A program made the translations under genes and the position numbers. The notes under the pieces were generated by a model. The model was not told where the DNA came from. It ran no database searches and saw only the letters and a program-made list of their open reading frames with translations. A stretch of 64,000 nt of DNA from NCBI GenBank assembly GCA_963743425.1, contig CAVUPU010000002.1, positions 868,001 through 932,000 of the forward strand. Direction: 5' to 3'. The DNA comes from JAJVID01 sp963743425 (GTDB lineage Bacteria > Acidobacteriota > Blastocatellia > RBC074). The stretch's first letter is position 1; every line of letters begins with the position of its first letter. Below, one piece after another: positions 48,008 to 58,371 of the stretch.

Positions 48008-49348
48008 TCACTTGCCAACCGCTTCGAGCATGCGCTTCCGCAGTTTCTCCATATCGCCCGCAACGGTCCGCGCGCCCGCGAACAACACGGCGGCGAGCAG
48101 CAGCGAGATTATCGGCGCCAGGTAGAACGTCTGATGCAAGCCTATCGCGCGGAACTCCTCCGGAACCAGCTTCACATCTGTAAAGATCATTCCGGCTTCG
48201 GCGGCCGCGCGCAGCGTAAAGTGGTCGCTCAGCATTCCAAAGATCTTCGATCCGAAGGCGCCGCCGAGCACGTACATTGCGAAAAAATACAACGCCATCG
48301 CCGTCCCGCGCAAATGGGGTTCGACCACGTCCTGTATCGCCGGATAGACCGTCACGTAGTAGATATAAAACAGCAGCCAGCCGAGTCCCATCAGAACCGT
48401 GAAGAAGATCATTTGATCTTTAGGCAATATCAAAGCCAGAAAGACCAGCAGGGTCGAGCCCAGCATCGACAGCGCGGCCACCAGCATTCGCCCGTTGTCC
48501 CAACGCTTGCGAACCCAATCGGCCACAAGCCCGCCGGCGAGCAGACTGATCACCCCTACCGCGCCGAGCACGACCGCTGTGATAAAGCCCGCCTGCTCCA
48601 GATTCATCCCGTAATAGCGAAACAGATAGAGCGGCATATAAGCGTTAACCGGGTAAGCGTTGAAGTTGTGCAGCGCGCCGGCCAGGATGATCCACCACAT
48701 CGTCGGAATGCTCAACACGCGGCGATAAGGCGAGCCTTCGTCAACCGGGCCGGAAACCTGAACGGCTTCCGCCGCCCCGCGCATAGGCTCTTTGATCCAA
48801 AACGCCATCAGGGCGAAGACGAATCCGGGAATCGCGGCTATATAGAACGTCTTCTGCCAGCCGTAAGCCTGCGCGAGCATTCCGCCGAGCATATTGCTCA
48901 GGAAGATGCCGATCGGCAGTCCGAGCATGAAGATGGCTATGGCGCGCGCGCGGCGATTGGCCGGGAACATATCGCCGATCAATGAATTCCCCGCCGGAGC
49001 GCAACTCGCCTCGCCAATGCCGACCCCGATTCGCATGGCGAGCAACGACCAATAGCCGCGCGCCAACCCGCTCCCGGCTGTAAATAGACTCCAGAGCGCC
49101 GCCCCTAAACCGAGAATGAAAGGGCGGCTTCCACGATCAGCCCAGCGTCCGAGCGGGACGCCGACAGCGGCGTAAATCAAAATAAACGCTGTTATGATGT
49201 CGCCGTAATCGGAATCGCTCAGATTGAATTCTTTGATCATCAACGGCGCGACCGACGCAATGATCTGGCGGTCGAAGAAGTTCATCATGTTGATCGCGAA
49301 GAGCACGAACAACGCGTACCAGGCCCGTTTATTTCGATCTTCGTTCAT
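48008..49348 (-). CDS. MFS transporter (spinster-like)
   Basis: A 446-residue 12-TM major facilitator. The first helix reads WYALFVLFAINMMNFFDRQI and the A-motif-like loop is VGVPLGRWADRGSRPFIL. The helix-5 motif is GIGEASCAPAGNSLIGDMFP, typical of the spinster/hexuronate-like branch. A mid-loop (PMRGAAEAVQVSGPVDEG) splits two six-helix halves. Substrate not predictable from sequence. Starts at 49348; the spacing to the cytochrome gene upstream is 39 bases on the same strand. Confidence 0.9.
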   Translation of the reverse strand: MNEDRNKRAWYALFVLFAINMMNFFDRQIIASVAPLMIKEFNLSDSDYGDIITAFILIYAAVGVPLGRWADRGSRPFILGLGAALWSLFTAGSGLARGYWSLLAMRIGVGIGEASCAPAGNSLIGDMFPANRRARAIAIFMLGLPIGIFLSNMLGGMLAQAYGWQKTFYIAAIPGFVFALMAFWIKEPMRGAAEAVQVSGPVDEGSPYRRVLSIPTMWWIILAGALHNFNAYPVNAYMPLYLFRYYGMNLEQAGFITAVVLGAVGVISLLAGGLVADWVRKRWDNGRMLVAALSMLGSTLLVFLALILPKDQMIFFTVLMGLGWLLFYIYYVTVYPAIQDVVEPHLRGTAMALYFFAMYVLGGAFGSKIFGMLSDHFTLRAAAEAGMIFTDVKLVPEEFRAIGLHQTFYLAPIISLLLAAVLFAGARTVAGDMEKLRKRMLEAVGK

Positions 49349-49387
49349 TGATTTTCCTTGTGGTTGGCGCCTGATGATGGCGCCAGA

Positions 49388-50122
49388 TCACTTGATCCGC
49401 TCTTTCAGTTTTTCGCCTCGCGAAAGGATATGCGGTATTCGCGTTAAACCGCCTTTCGAATCGGTCGTGTGAATGATCTCCGCCGTCAACCGGCGAATCT
49501 CTTTGCGTTGCTCGATCGCTTCATCGGAGGGTTTACGGCCTTTCGTCGCAAGTCGCGCGAACGTCTCGCGCAGGTCGTCCGAAAGATTGAGAATGTCCTG
49601 AAACTGCTGGGGCAGGGGAGGCAGGTACTCCAACCCGTGACAGCTCACGCAAAATTGTCCCAGGCTGAAGGTCTCCGGCGGATTGCCGACGCTGTGCGCG
49701 CCGTGGCATTCGGCGCAATCGACCCTGGGAATACCCTGCTTTTCGGGAAAATGCTCGCCGGTTTTGAACTGCGCGAGCTGCGGAGCATGACAGACGCCGC
49801 ACATCATCAATGTCGCGCTGCGATCGGGTTTGCCGGTGAAGTTCGACGAATGCGCTTTCACCTTGTCTGTTTGGGTGGGATCGCCGCCGTGACAATCGTC
49901 GCAGCTTACGCCCGCGCGACCGTGCGCGCTCGAGGAATGAAGCCTGACGACTTCCTCCGCGCGGCCAGTTGATTGAGTGTGGCATTTGACGCAGGCGCCT
50001 TCCGCCGGTAGCGCGGGCGAGGACGCTTGCGGTACCGGGAATTGCGCTCCCAGAAACGCGAAAAGAATGCAGAGCTTCGCCGTCTTCAAATTGTTCGCGC
50101 CGACTCGCAGCTTCCCTCTCAT
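49388..50122 (-). CDS. Pentaheme cytochrome c
   Basis: A 244-residue periplasmic protein with five CxxCH haem sites: CVKCH, CDDCH, CGVCH, CAECH and CVSCH. The His-rich spacing (HSSSAHGRAGVSCDDCHGGD) resembles cytochrome c3/NapC-NrfB-type electron carriers. The N-terminal segment (KLCILFAFLGAQFPVPQA) is a signal or anchor. The C-terminus is haem-free and helical (LTAEIIHTTDSKGGLTRIPH). No terminal reductase is next to it, so its partner is unknown. Confidence 0.88.
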   Translation of the reverse strand: MRGKLRVGANNLKTAKLCILFAFLGAQFPVPQASSPALPAEGACVKCHTQSTGRAEEVVRLHSSSAHGRAGVSCDDCHGGDPTQTDKVKAHSSNFTGKPDRSATLMMCGVCHAPQLAQFKTGEHFPEKQGIPRVDCAECHGAHSVGNPPETFSLGQFCVSCHGLEYLPPLPQQFQDILNLSDDLRETFARLATKGRKPSDEAIEQRKEIRRLTAEIIHTTDSKGGLTRIPHILSRGEKLKERIK

Positions 50123-50135
50123 CAGCGTTCCATTT

Positions 50136-50924
50136 CTATTTTCCGGTGAAGACCGCTTTTCGTTTTTGGAGGAAGGCCGCGACGCCCTCTTTGAAATCGG
50201 CGGAGCGGAAACAATCGCCCTGACCCACAGCCTCGAATTCGAGAGCTGAGGCGAGGTCGGATTGCAGGCTGCCTGCCAATCCGGCTTTGATCTTCGCGAG
50301 CGCGATGGCGGGAGCGTTCGCCAGCTTCTCGGCCAACGCGTTGACCGTCGCGTCGAGTTCGGCCGCCGCCACGACGCGATTGATCATTCCCATCTCGAAA
50401 GCCTGCTGAGCCGGGATCTGATCGCCGAGGGCCATCAGTTCGAACGCCTTGTTGTATCCGACCAGACGCGGCAGGAAGTAAGTCCCGCCTCCATCCGGCA
50501 TCAACCCGATTTTGATAAAGGCCTGGCTGAAGAAGGCCTGGTCCGATGCGATGATGATGTCAGCGGCGAGCGCGTAATTGCAGCCGATGCCGGCGGCGTG
50601 GCCGTGAACGCGCGCGATGATCGGCTTCGGCAAACCGCGCATCGCCAGAATGCCCGGATTGACGCCTTCGCGGACGTCGGTCGTCACGTCCCGGTCGATG
50701 CCGCTTGGGGACACTGCTTGCAGATCGGCGCCGGCGCAGAACGAATCGCCGGCGCCGGTGATGACGATGACGCGAGTCTCGTCTTCAATCGAATCTTTGA
50801 TCACGTCGGTGAATCGCCGGATCGTTTCGAAATCGATCGAGTTGCGCCGCGCGGGGTTGTTGAATGTGACGCGCTTGACGCCTCCTTCCAAACTGACGAG
50901 AAGTCTGCCAGACACTTCGGACAT
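50136..50924 (-). CDS. Enoyl-CoA hydratase/isomerase
   Basis: A 262-residue crotonase. Oxyanion loops are VITGAGDSFCAGADLQAV and VHGHAAGIGCNYALAADIII. KIGLMPDGGGTYFLPRLVG has the Asp seen in epoxyphenylacetyl-CoA isomerase-like members (PaaG group) instead of the second Glu. The start at 50924 follows GAGGAGCTT. Cytosolic; acts on an enoyl- or ring-CoA substrate. The cytochrome gene follows 13 bases downstream on the same strand. Confidence 0.9.
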   Translation of the reverse strand: MSEVSGRLLVSLEGGVKRVTFNNPARRNSIDFETIRRFTDVIKDSIEDETRVIVITGAGDSFCAGADLQAVSPSGIDRDVTTDVREGVNPGILAMRGLPKPIIARVHGHAAGIGCNYALAADIIIASDQAFFSQAFIKIGLMPDGGGTYFLPRLVGYNKAFELMALGDQIPAQQAFEMGMINRVVAAAELDATVNALAEKLANAPAIALAKIKAGLAGSLQSDLASALEFEAVGQGDCFRSADFKEGVAAFLQKRKAVFTGK

Positions 50925-51100
50925 TGTTGAAGCTCCTCTTGTTCGCGAATTGATAAAGAAGGGTCGAGTGAAAAGCGGGCGTATTGTCGCTCAGGAAGCC
51001 GAGGTTTTACAAACGCCAATGCCGGCGAGATCGCCGGAAAAATTATTAACTGATGTTACGCAGCGAAGAAACTTCTCCGGAACTTGATCTGGTTTTCGCG

Positions 51101-51282
51101 CAGGAGGCGCGGCGGACATTAGCCGGTGATGAAATCACCGGGACCTGGCGAGCAAGAGACTCGCGTCCTGAAGGGACGCCGGACCCGCATCACTCGTCCG
51201 GCGCTCCTGCCGGAGCGCGAAATCCTGGCGCCGCCGGTTCCTGCGGTTCCACCGCAGGCTAATATCCGTCGCGCCTCCGGCG
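51101..51282. repeat. Palindromic repeat with GGACATTAGCC...GGCTAATATCCG ends (copy 2)
   Basis: CAGGAGGCGCGGCGGACATT and AGCCGGTGATGAAATCACCG open the unit, and GGCTAATATCCGTCGCGCCTCC (two parts) closes it. The same ends and the same AGCCGGTGATGAAATCACCG core occur at 27112-27297; the inner sequence differs. Confidence 0.75.
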
Positions 51283-51297
51283 CTGAGGATGTGTCAA

Positions 51298-51409
51298 GCC
51301 AAACATCCGAATTACCTCCGCGTAACGACCACGATCACCGGGGCCGGGCTGTGACAATGGCAGGAATCGAAGCCCCGCTGTCCGGCCTCCGGTGCATCGG
51401 ATGTTAGAC
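51298..51409 (-). other. attC-like recombination site
   Basis: Read on the minus strand after the HEPN-like gene: GTCTAACATCCGA (51397-51409) and TCGGATGTTTGGC (51298-51310) form the outer inverted pair. Inner arms ACCGGAGGCCGG and CCGGCCCCGGT pair imperfectly. Boundaries match the R''/R' consensus (GTCTAAC, GTTxxxC). If the cassette were circular, the 5' TTAGGC (52676-52681) would complete GTTAGGC. Pairing on one side is interrupted by ~24 unpaired bases, so this is tentative. Confidence 0.4.
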
Positions 51410-52681
51410 GGCCAGCCTTTAGGTTTCAATCAAGTTGATGGCGGATTCTTTAGCCAATTGCGTAAGGCAATGCGTGTCAGGCTCCAAAGATCCTCATGCA
51501 ACTCGCGCTCATTCCACCATGGCGGGTCCCATCCAAATGCAAGATCCTGATCCATCTGCATTAATTCGCTTCCATGTAGAATGTCTGACCTGAGCGAATA
51601 CATATCGTCTCGCCGTTTCACGAAAGCTACGCCTGGAGCATAGGTGTCAAAGAAATCCTTGAACCTTCGAGTTACACCCGGTACTTCATGTTGTGTACTT
51701 TTGCCGCAAACAGGGCACTGATATTTATGAATAGTGCCGCGCTCTGTTAGTGACTCGATTGCTGAGACCAAAGCTGCAAAGGATGCAGATACAGAGATAT
51801 TCCATTGACGCGAAGCCATGTCCATCCAGAAAATAGCGCGGTCGCATTTCGCTCGATTCTTCGGAGAAAGTGCCTTGTAGGAACAAATCGAATGATCGAG
51901 ATCAGAAGGGACGCGCAAGCGTTTTCCATCGTGTCCGACCTTTTCGTAATATTCTTCCGCCTCTACCTCTTCAAGCTGTTCACCGATAGGAGGTGATAGC
52001 TCATCAATTACGGCGGAACCAAGCTTCGCGAAAAAGAGTTGCTGAACCCATTTGATCTCGGGATCGTTGCCTTCCCAAGACACGCTTGCCCAAAAGTGTT
52101 CGGGTCGTCGAGGCTGGAGACATGTACGTCCTGCAAGTAGAATATTGAGCAGAAGTGATAGACTTCGATGATTGCGCAACCGCCGATAATTGGTGATTGG
52201 CCAATAGTCACTCTCGATAATTGGAAATTCGAGAATGAAAGGATGTTCAGCGATTTCAACTGGGGCATATGGTGCATTTTCCGGCGGCGGAAGGATTTGC
52301 ACTCCGGAAGTAGCGCCTCGCCACCAGCCGGTTACGCGGAAGCTGCTGAAACTATAGTCACGCCCAATCTTAGATGGCCCCGCAAGGATTGACTTTTCAA
52401 TCTCCCCGCTCACCCTTATCCATTGGGCGCTATCGAACGCTGGGCCGGGTTCTATGGCAACAATCTTCTTGTTACGAAATGTAAGCACAACCTGGCACGA
52501 TGAGCCCGCAAGTGGAAGATAAAGTTTATGAGGAGAGACTCCATCGTATTGGCCTGGGCCTCCAATACGATCATCCAGAAGAAGCCTCAGCTCAAATGAG
52601 TCAAGGTTTGCCCACTCCTTTCTAAGAAGGTTAGAGGTCATATCAATCATTCTAGCATGGCTACAAACCAAGGCCGCCTAA
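51304..52681 (-). mobile_element. Putative integron-type gene cassette inserted at a secondary site
   Basis: One gene in one orientation, preceded by G|TTAGGC (cut at 52681/52682) and followed by an attC-like site ending G|TTTGGC. The insertion lies 9 bases beyond the DUF1501 stop codon. The gene inside is clearly AT-richer than both flanks. No integrase is in the window. Confidence 0.4.
51430..52650 (-). CDS. HEPN-like protein (ApeA-type)
   Basis: A ~406-residue protein. The N-terminal ~250 residues are a beta-rich domain (WIRVSGEIEKSILAGPSKIG, SFSSFRVTGWWRGATSG), which resembles the N-domain of Apea-like proteins. The C-terminal ~150 residues are helical: MASRQWNISVSASFAALVSA, a CPVCGK half zinc motif, and SLRSDILHGSELMQ, which fits the HEPN RNase RX4H motif. 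HEPN RNases of this type act in abortive infection. The start is ambiguous: TTG at 52671, ATG at 52650 or 52641; none has a strong ribosome site, common for cassette genes. AT-richer than its surroundings. Confidence 0.6.
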   Translation of the reverse strand: MIDMTSNLLRKEWANLDSFELRLLLDDRIGGPGQYDGVSPHKLYLPLAGSSCQVVLTFRNKKIVAIEPGPAFDSAQWIRVSGEIEKSILAGPSKIGRDYSFSSFRVTGWWRGATSGVQILPPPENAPYAPVEIAEHPFILEFPIIESDYWPITNYRRLRNHRSLSLLLNILLAGRTCLQPRRPEHFWASVSWEGNDPEIKWVQQLFFAKLGSAVIDELSPPIGEQLEEVEAEEYYEKVGHDGKRLRVPSDLDHSICSYKALSPKNRAKCDRAIFWMDMASRQWNISVSASFAALVSAIESLTERGTIHKYQCPVCGKSTQHEVPGVTRRFKDFFDTYAPGVAFVKRRDDMYSLRSDILHGSELMQMDQDLAFGWDPPWWNERELHEDLWSLTRIALRNWLKNPPST

Positions 52682-52690
52682 CATCAGTTA

Positions 52691-54139
<1,449 letters not shown>

Positions 54140-54212
54140 CTCTCTTTTGAACTTTCAGATCGCACGACGCATAATCGTGTTGGATAGTTTGATTGAGCGA
54201 AAGGAGCAAGCT

Positions 54213-54524
54213 ATGCAGACTATAGATATTTCCGAACTGACGCCCCAAGCTCAAGAGTTACTGAGCAAAATTGAATCGGGCGAAGAGATTGTCATCACTG
54301 CCGACAATAAGCCTGTCGCCAAAATCATTCTGGTCAACGGCCAGATTGTCCCCAAACGCAAACGTCGCCGGGCCGGAACGGCGAAAGGGACTTTCTGGAT
54401 GGCGCCTGATTTCAACGAACCGCCTGGAGGATTTCAAGGAGTATATGTGATGAAACTACTCATAAAATCCAAAGCTGTCGGCGAAATTAACCTTCGATCC
54501 GTTCCTGCTGCGCATTCCATCTGA
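54213..54524 (+). CDS. Phd/YefM-type antitoxin without a toxin
   Basis: A 103-residue protein. QTIDISELTPQAQELLSKIE and GEEIVITADNKPVAKIILVN are the Phd N-terminal DNA-binding core; then KRKRRRAGTAKGTFWMAPDF and NEPPGGFQ, the linker that normally ends the antitoxin. Good ribosome site (AAAGGAGCAAG). After that a second ATG (ATGAAACTACTC) resembles the start of a PIN toxin but the frame continues as KSKAVGEINLRSVPAAHS and stops; no PIN domain follows. Its 3' end overlaps the Gfo/Idh gene on the other strand. Confidence 0.75.
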   Translation: MQTIDISELTPQAQELLSKIESGEEIVITADNKPVAKIILVNGQIVPKRKRRRAGTAKGTFWMAPDFNEPPGGFQGVYVMKLLIKSKAVGEINLRSVPAAHSI

Positions 54525-55712
54525 TCCGCCGATCCTGCTTCAACGCCAGATTGCCCAGATGCGCGGCCCGGCGGCCTCGACAGCGACGCGAATGTTCGCC
54601 GTCGGCGCCTTGCGGCTCTTCACGCAATCGAGGAAGTTGCGGATGTGCGCGACCGTGCCGTCGCCGCGCGATTCGATCAATATTTCAGGTTTCATCGCTC
54701 CCAGCTTGCCGATCAGTTCGCCGCCTTCCGGGTAAACGGCCAGATGCTCGCGGTCGAGCTTCATCGTCCCTTTCGTACCGCGAATCTCCAGCCCGCCGTC
54801 GTCAACGCTGCTGGCCATCGTGCCGTGATAAGTGACGCTGAAATTCTTCGGGTAATCGAGCGCGCAGGTGATCGTGTCGGGACATTCCCAATCGAGCGCG
54901 TAGCGATTGCCGCTGGTCACGACGCTCGCGGGCGCGGTCACGCCCATGTACCAGTGCGCGACGTCAATCCAGTGCGTCATCAGATCGGTCAGCGCGCCTC
55001 CGCCGAAATCCCAGAACCAGCGCCACCAGAAAAACTTGATCGGCGTGATGGTCTGCTCCGGAGCTTTTCCGAGCCACATCTTCTGGTCGAGTTTGTCGAG
55101 CGCGAGCCTGGTCGAGTGACTTCCGGCGGCGTAGTTCTGAAACCACCACATCCGCACGAACGTGATCTTGCCGAGCTTGCCCGAATCAATGATCCGTTTG
55201 CCCTCGATGAAATGCGGCCAGCTCCGCTGCTGCGTGCCGGTCTGGACTATGCGCTTGCTCGATTCGACGGCGCGGATCAGATCATTGCCCTCTTCGAGCG
55301 AATGGGTGACGGGCTTTTCGACGTAAACGTCCTTGCCAGCCGCCACGGCGTCCGAAACCATTCGCGCGTGCCAGTGGTCGGGAGCGCCGATGATGACGGC
55401 GTCAATGCTCTTGTCGTCGAGGATCGCGCGATAGTCGCGTGCCTGCTTCACGTTTTGCAGGCCGTTTTCGGACGCAGTGCGCAGCAGGTGAGGTTCGTAG
55501 ACATCGCAGATGGCGACGAATTCCGTGTCGGGCTGATTTTTGTGAATCGGAATCAGCGTCTTGCGCGAACGCCCGCCGACGCCGATTGCGCCAAGGCGGA
55601 TGCGGTCGTTTGCGCCCAGGACTTTGTCGCCCGCGAGACTGCTAAACGCGACGGCGGCGGCAGTCTCTTTCAGAAATCTTCGGCGAGGTACTGCGTCATT
55701 GTGAGTTTTCAT
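54487..55712 (-). pseudogene. Tat-exported Gfo/Idh/MocA oxidoreductase, one frameshift near the end
   Basis: A ~408-residue exported oxidoreductase. Tat signal VPRRRFLKETAAAVAFSSLA; Rossmann RLGAIGVGGRSRKTLIPIHK; EKP in KDVYVEKPVTHSLEEG; C-terminal domain WWRWFWDFGGGALTDLMTHW. One extra G near 54565 makes a premature stop at 54540. Restoring the frame gives AAHLGNLALKQDRRIRWNAQ then QERIEG and a stop at 54487, the normal family ending. Very likely functional if the extra base is an error. Homologous to the gene at 40855 but not a recent duplicate. Confidence 0.85.
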
Positions 55713-55814
55713 AAGCCTGCCGATGGAGACTGCCGGATTCTATCCGGCAGAGGAAATCGGCATGCGCGGAGGCTGCGTAGCGCAATCCTGGCTTACGTCG
55801 TTGCGCTAATCAAA

Positions 55815-56704
55815 CTTCCGGGGTGCCTTCGAGAAAGTCTTTAACTCCGTCACTCTTCACCACATCACTTATCGGGCGTGAGAGAGTTGACGAAGCTGCC
55901 GCGTCTTGTTTGCTCTGCCCGCAACGTGGTGGCAGAGGCTTACAAACGCGACAACGCATCATCGGCTGGAAGGAAACACCGCGATGCGTTATGACGCCCG
56001 GCGCCGTTTAAACTTGGCCGACTGCCACAATCTCCCGCAAAGGTCGAATCTGGTATCTGCATCTGATCGTCACAAGGGACGTTCCCGATTCTCAGAGCGA
56101 AGCTGTGATCGGCGTTGATTCGGGCATCGTTCGCATTGCCACGGTTAATACTGGTAAAACTTTCAACGGCGGAATTATCAAGCACATTCGAGAGCGCAGA
56201 TTCAAACAGCGCCGCGATCTTCAATCCGCAAGGCACAAGAGCCGCAATCAAAGACGGCTTTTGAAACGGCTGGCGGGCAAAGAGAAGCGCAGCGTTGATT
56301 GGCTGCTCTGGAATGTGGCGAACGAGATCGCTGACGAAGCCTTGAAAGTTAATGCCGGGACGATTGCGATTGAAGACCTGAAAGGCATCCGCACACGGAT
56401 CAAATGCGCCAAAAAGCAGCGATTGATCATGCACGGATGGCCCTTCGCGTCTTTGTTCGCCAAAATGAAGCACGTCGCCAGCAAGCACGGCATTAAGGTT
56501 GAATCGGTTGACGCGCGCAACACGTCTCGTACTTGTCGGTGTGGCCACATGGACAAGGCCAACCGCACCACGCAGTCCACGTTTCGCTGTGTTGTCTGTG
56601 GTTATTCGCATAATGCCGACTATGTAGCTTCCCACAATATCGCCGTTCGATACGTTGAACAGCGATGCGAGTCCGTAACTACTCGCCCGGAGTCCGCCGA
56701 TTGA
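55815..56704 (+). pseudogene. tnpB: Degenerate TnpB (OrfB) of an IS200/IS605- or IS607-type element
   Basis: The C-terminal part is open from 56105: RuvC Asp in IGVDSGIVRIATV, Glu in TIAIEDLKGIRTR, zinc pair CRCGHMD...CVVCGY, last Asp in HNADYVASHNIAVRY. Upstream, pieces in different frames match the TnpB N-terminal half: VTLHHITYR near 55840, VCSARNVVAEAYKRD near 55910-55960, AMRYDAR near 55990. The gene has several frameshifts and no start, so it is dead. No TnpA is nearby. A different TnpB lineage from that at 5574. Confidence 0.7.
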
Positions 56705-56821
56705 GGCAGGGCTAAGAAAGCCGCCTGCTTCTAGCTGGCGGAATAGTTACAGGTTGAACCTCCAGGCGCACGCCTTCTGGTCATTCGCGAGATATTCACA
56801 AACGCCCGTTAGAGTCAGAAG

Positions 56822-57166
56822 TTAAGCGGCTGCAAGCTCCGTCAACGTCTTCGGCTCCCGGTCACCAAATGCCAGTACGATGTCCTCTTTCGGAATACCA
56901 GCTTCGATCAAATCCTCGGCGATCCCATATTCGATTCCGTCCCATTCAACCCAAACTTTGCCATCCTTTAAACGCAAATGGACAACCACGTCGTGCGCGC
57001 GACCATATGGCGCCCATCCGACATCCATCAAAAGATATTGATCACGGACAGGATCACAAACCGCCATTCCTTCGACTGTTTCAGGGACGGCCGGCGTTTT
57101 CGCTTGTGTTTCCAGCACCTGCTCGATAATTTGCCGGTAACGATTGAGTTTCTCTATTTGGTCCAT
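56822..57166 (-). CDS. xisI: XisI-like protein (copy A)
   Basis: A 114-residue XisI-family protein: EKLNRYRQIIEQVLETQAKT, YLLMDVGWAPYGRAHDVVVH, LKDGKVWVEWDGIEYGIAED and LIEAGIPKEDIVLAF, full length. XisI was named as a control factor for fdxN-element excision in Anabaena. Genome-wide it usually pairs with XisH, a nuclease-fold protein, and the pair behaves like a defence or TA unit. No XisH is next to it. Ten bases separate it from copy B. Confidence 0.85.
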   Translation of the reverse strand: MDQIEKLNRYRQIIEQVLETQAKTPAVPETVEGMAVCDPVRDQYLLMDVGWAPYGRAHDVVVHLRLKDGKVWVEWDGIEYGIAEDLIEAGIPKEDIVLAFGDREPKTLTELAAA

Positions 57167-57175
57167 AATTGAAGC

Positions 57176-57472
57176 TTAAGCTGCAGCAAGTTCAGTCAGA
57201 GGGAGCGGGTCACGCCCATAAAACGCCATCACAATATCTTCTTCCGGTATCCCGGCTTCGACTAGATCATTGGCGATTCCATGTTCAATCCCGTCCCATT
57301 CAACCCAGACGCGCCCATCTTTCAGACGGAAATGGAAAAGGATGTGATGCGCACGCCCGACTCTGTCCCAACCGATCCTCATAAGCAAATAATTGTCGTG
57401 AGTAGCATCAATAATCGGAACCAACTCTACCTGATCCTGCCGGCGGGGTATGCTTGCCTGCGTCTCAACCAC
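57176..57472 (-). CDS. xisI: XisI-like protein (copy B, N-terminally truncated)
   Basis: A 98-residue product starting at GTG. The body matches copy A (YLLMRIGWDRVGRAHHILFH, LKDGRVWVEWDGIEHGIAND, LVEAGIPEEDIVMAF, ending LTELAAA), but the first ~14 residues (the .L..YR.II..L helix) are missing: upstream in frame a stop occurs after SKRR. The tandem pair probably arose by duplication; the loss of the N-terminal helix suggests copy B is decaying. Confidence 0.7.
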   Translation of the reverse strand: MVETQASIPRRQDQVELVPIIDATHDNYLLMRIGWDRVGRAHHILFHFRLKDGRVWVEWDGIEHGIANDLVEAGIPEEDIVMAFYGRDPLPLTELAAA

Positions 57473-58278
57473 TCGCCGCTTACTACATCATGATTTGCGT
57501 CGTGTCGCGGCACAATAGTTCACTCCTTCGTAATCGTCTCATCCAGATTTAACAACACTCGCGCCACCGCCGTCCACGCCGCCAGATCATCCATCCTGAC
57601 GCCTTTCGGCAAAACGAATGGTTTGTCGGGGTCGCTCGTCGCCAGGTTCCACGGGTTCAATTCGCCGGCGGCGAACCGTTCTCTCTGCCTGTTCAACAGT
57701 CCGATCAATTCCGCCGATTCCCGCGCGGTCGGCCTCCTCGCCAGAACTCTGCGGAAAGCGAATTCCAATCGCGACGCGTCGGTCGCTCCGCCCTCTTTCG
57801 CCGTCTTCAACGCCAACGCGCGCGCGGCTTCGAGGAAGGCGGTTTCGTTGAGCGTGGTCAGAGCCTGCAACGGCGTGTTCGACCTCACGCGGCGGACGCA
57901 CGAGAAGTCGCCGTTCGGCGCGTCGAACGCCTGGAGCATCGGGTACGGCGTCGAGCGGTAGCGGAACGTGTAGAGGGCGCGGCGGTAGCGATCTCCGTTC
58001 TTGCTTTCGTCCCACGGCTTCGGGCCGTAGCTTGCTGGCGGAAGGAAGAGAAAGTCCGGCGCGGGCGGGAAGACGCTCGGCCCGCCGACCTTCGGATTGA
58101 GCAGCCCGCCTGCGGCCAATGCGATGTCGCGCACTATCTCCGCTTCGACGCGCATTCGCGGGCCGCGCGCCAGCAACCGGTTGAGAGGATCGCGTTCGAG
58201 CAATCGCGGCGTGACCTTCGACGATTGTCGATACGCGGCCGAATTGACGATCAACCAGTGAACATGTTTCAGGCTCCA

Positions 58279-58371
58279 GGGAACAGTACCGCGAGCGGTA
58301 GCGAGCAGGGCGCCTTGTGAACCGCGCTTCGCAGAGCCAACCCGCTCGCTACCGCTCGCGGTACTGTTCCC
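58279..58371. repeat. 27-bp perfect inverted repeat inside the DUF1553 domain
   Basis: GGGAACAGTACCGCGAGCGG plus TAGCGAG (58279-58305) is matched exactly in reverse at 58345-58371, with a 39-base loop. It is in frame on the minus strand and encodes GNSTASGSERVGSAKRGSQG and LLATARGTVPW. It sits between LAVEFMEG and WSLKHVHWLIV. Confidence 0.95.

Noticed and set aside
54645..55844. 399-codon plus-strand frame opposite Gfo/Idh
   Set aside because: Antisense of the oxidoreductase; composition follows the codon mirror of the real gene.
55823..56011. 62-codon plus-strand frame
   Set aside because: Explained as a frame fragment of the degenerate TnpB.
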